6,963 nt of DNA from Fidelibacterota bacterium (GTDB lineage: Bacteria > Fidelibacterota > UBA2242). A model generated the notes under the pieces. It searched no databases. It had not been told where the DNA came from and saw only the letters and a program-made list of their open reading frames with translations. Below, in pieces: positions 6,670 to 6,963 of this stretch. The DNA is taken from positions 1 to 6,963 of the forward strand of contig JAGLWX010000030.1 of the NCBI GenBank assembly GCA_023133185.1, in the 5' to 3' direction. A program made the position numbers and the translations under genes. Position 1 is the stretch's first letter. The number at the start of each line of letters is the position of its first letter.

Positions 6670-6963
6670 CCGTAAACGCGCTACGGGCATTCTTGACTGC
6701 TCCCGATATTTTGCCACCGTCCGGCGGGCTATCGGAAAACCCTCTTTTTTCAATAATTGCGCTAAATGATCATCACTATAGGGTTTGTGTTTATTTTCAG
6801 AATCGATGATCTGTTTCAATTTGTCTTTAATGATTCGGGTTGAGACCTCTTCCCCGTTGTCATCAACCATGCCTTCGTTGAAAAAATATTTCAATTCATA
6901 TATTCCCGAACTCAGCTGAACATATTTCCCATTTGAAACGCGACTGATAGTGGAAATATCCAT
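6658..6963 (-). CDS. rpoN: RNA polymerase sigma-54 factor, C-terminal part (partial)
   Basis: This is the last 101 residues of sigma-54, the sigma factor that binds -24/-12 promoters and needs an AAA+ enhancer-binding activator to open DNA. The RpoN box ARRTVAKYRE, which reads the -24 GG element, is intact at bases 6700-6729. Upstream, the segment STISRVSNGKYVQ matches the helix-turn-helix region of the DNA-binding domain, followed by G-I-Y-E-L-K-Y-F-F, also typical of the family. Full-length proteins have roughly 430-500 residues, so about three quarters lies beyond the right edge. The ATG at 6961-6963 corresponds to an internal position in the family and should not be taken as a start. The downstream order, with hflK 26 nt away, suggests co-transcription. 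Presence of rpoN implies sigma-54 promoters elsewhere in the genome; none was seen here. Confidence 0.95.
   Translation of the reverse strand: MDISTISRVSNGKYVQLSSGIYELKYFFNEGMVDDNGEEVSTRIIKDKLKQIIDSENKHKPYSDDHLAQLLKKEGFPIARRTVAKYREQSRMPVARLRRSI
6700..6729 (-). other. RpoN box
   Basis: These bases encode the ten-residue signature ARRTVAKYRE that contacts the -24 promoter element. It matches the consensus at every position, which makes the sigma-54 call secure even though only the gene's 3' end is present. Confidence 0.95.

Noticed and set aside
6961..6963. ATG at the right edge as the start of a small independent protein
   Set aside because: The residue corresponds to an internal position just before the sigma-54 helix-turn-helix segment, so the frame continues beyond the window.

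Overview
This 6,963-base window is a fully coding stretch of bacterial chromosome with every gene on the minus strand, so it reads from right to left. The organism looks like a free-living Gram-negative bacterium: it has paired HflK/HflC inner-membrane SPFH proteins, sigma-54, HslUV and a multi-PAS sensor. Base composition is moderate and even by eye. The phylum cannot be fixed from the sequence alone. An FCB-type lineage (Calditrichota or Marinimicrobia-like) or a deltaproteobacterial-grade group is my low-confidence guess, based only on the gene mix and the C-terminal module of the PAS protein.

Layout in transcription order: the 3' end of rpoN (sigma-54, cut by the right edge) is followed after 26 nt by hflK, which has a strong Shine-Dalgarno. 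hflK and hflC overlap by ATGA. After 38 nt comes hslV, which overlaps hslU by another ATGA. argF follows hslU after 9 nt, its Shine-Dalgarno sharing bases with the hslU stop codon. A 107-nt gap, the longest non-coding stretch, then separates argF from a 559-residue protein with four PAS domains and a small Cys/His-rich C-terminal module. That gene ends 14 nt before the left edge.

The spacing from rpoN to argF suggests one polycistronic unit. Its core is protein quality control: HflKC surrounds and modulates the membrane protease FtsH, and HslUV is a cytosolic ATP-dependent protease. An RNA polymerase sigma factor lies upstream and an arginine-biosynthesis enzyme downstream. The PAS gene may be a separate unit, since it sits behind the only real gap, but I could not assign a convincing promoter or terminator there.

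I saw no mobile element, CRISPR array, RNA gene or phage signature, and no clearly new biological system. The points most worth a second look are the PAS protein without a recognisable output domain, its exact 125-residue internal duplication, and the unusually long peptide ahead of the HslV catalytic threonine.
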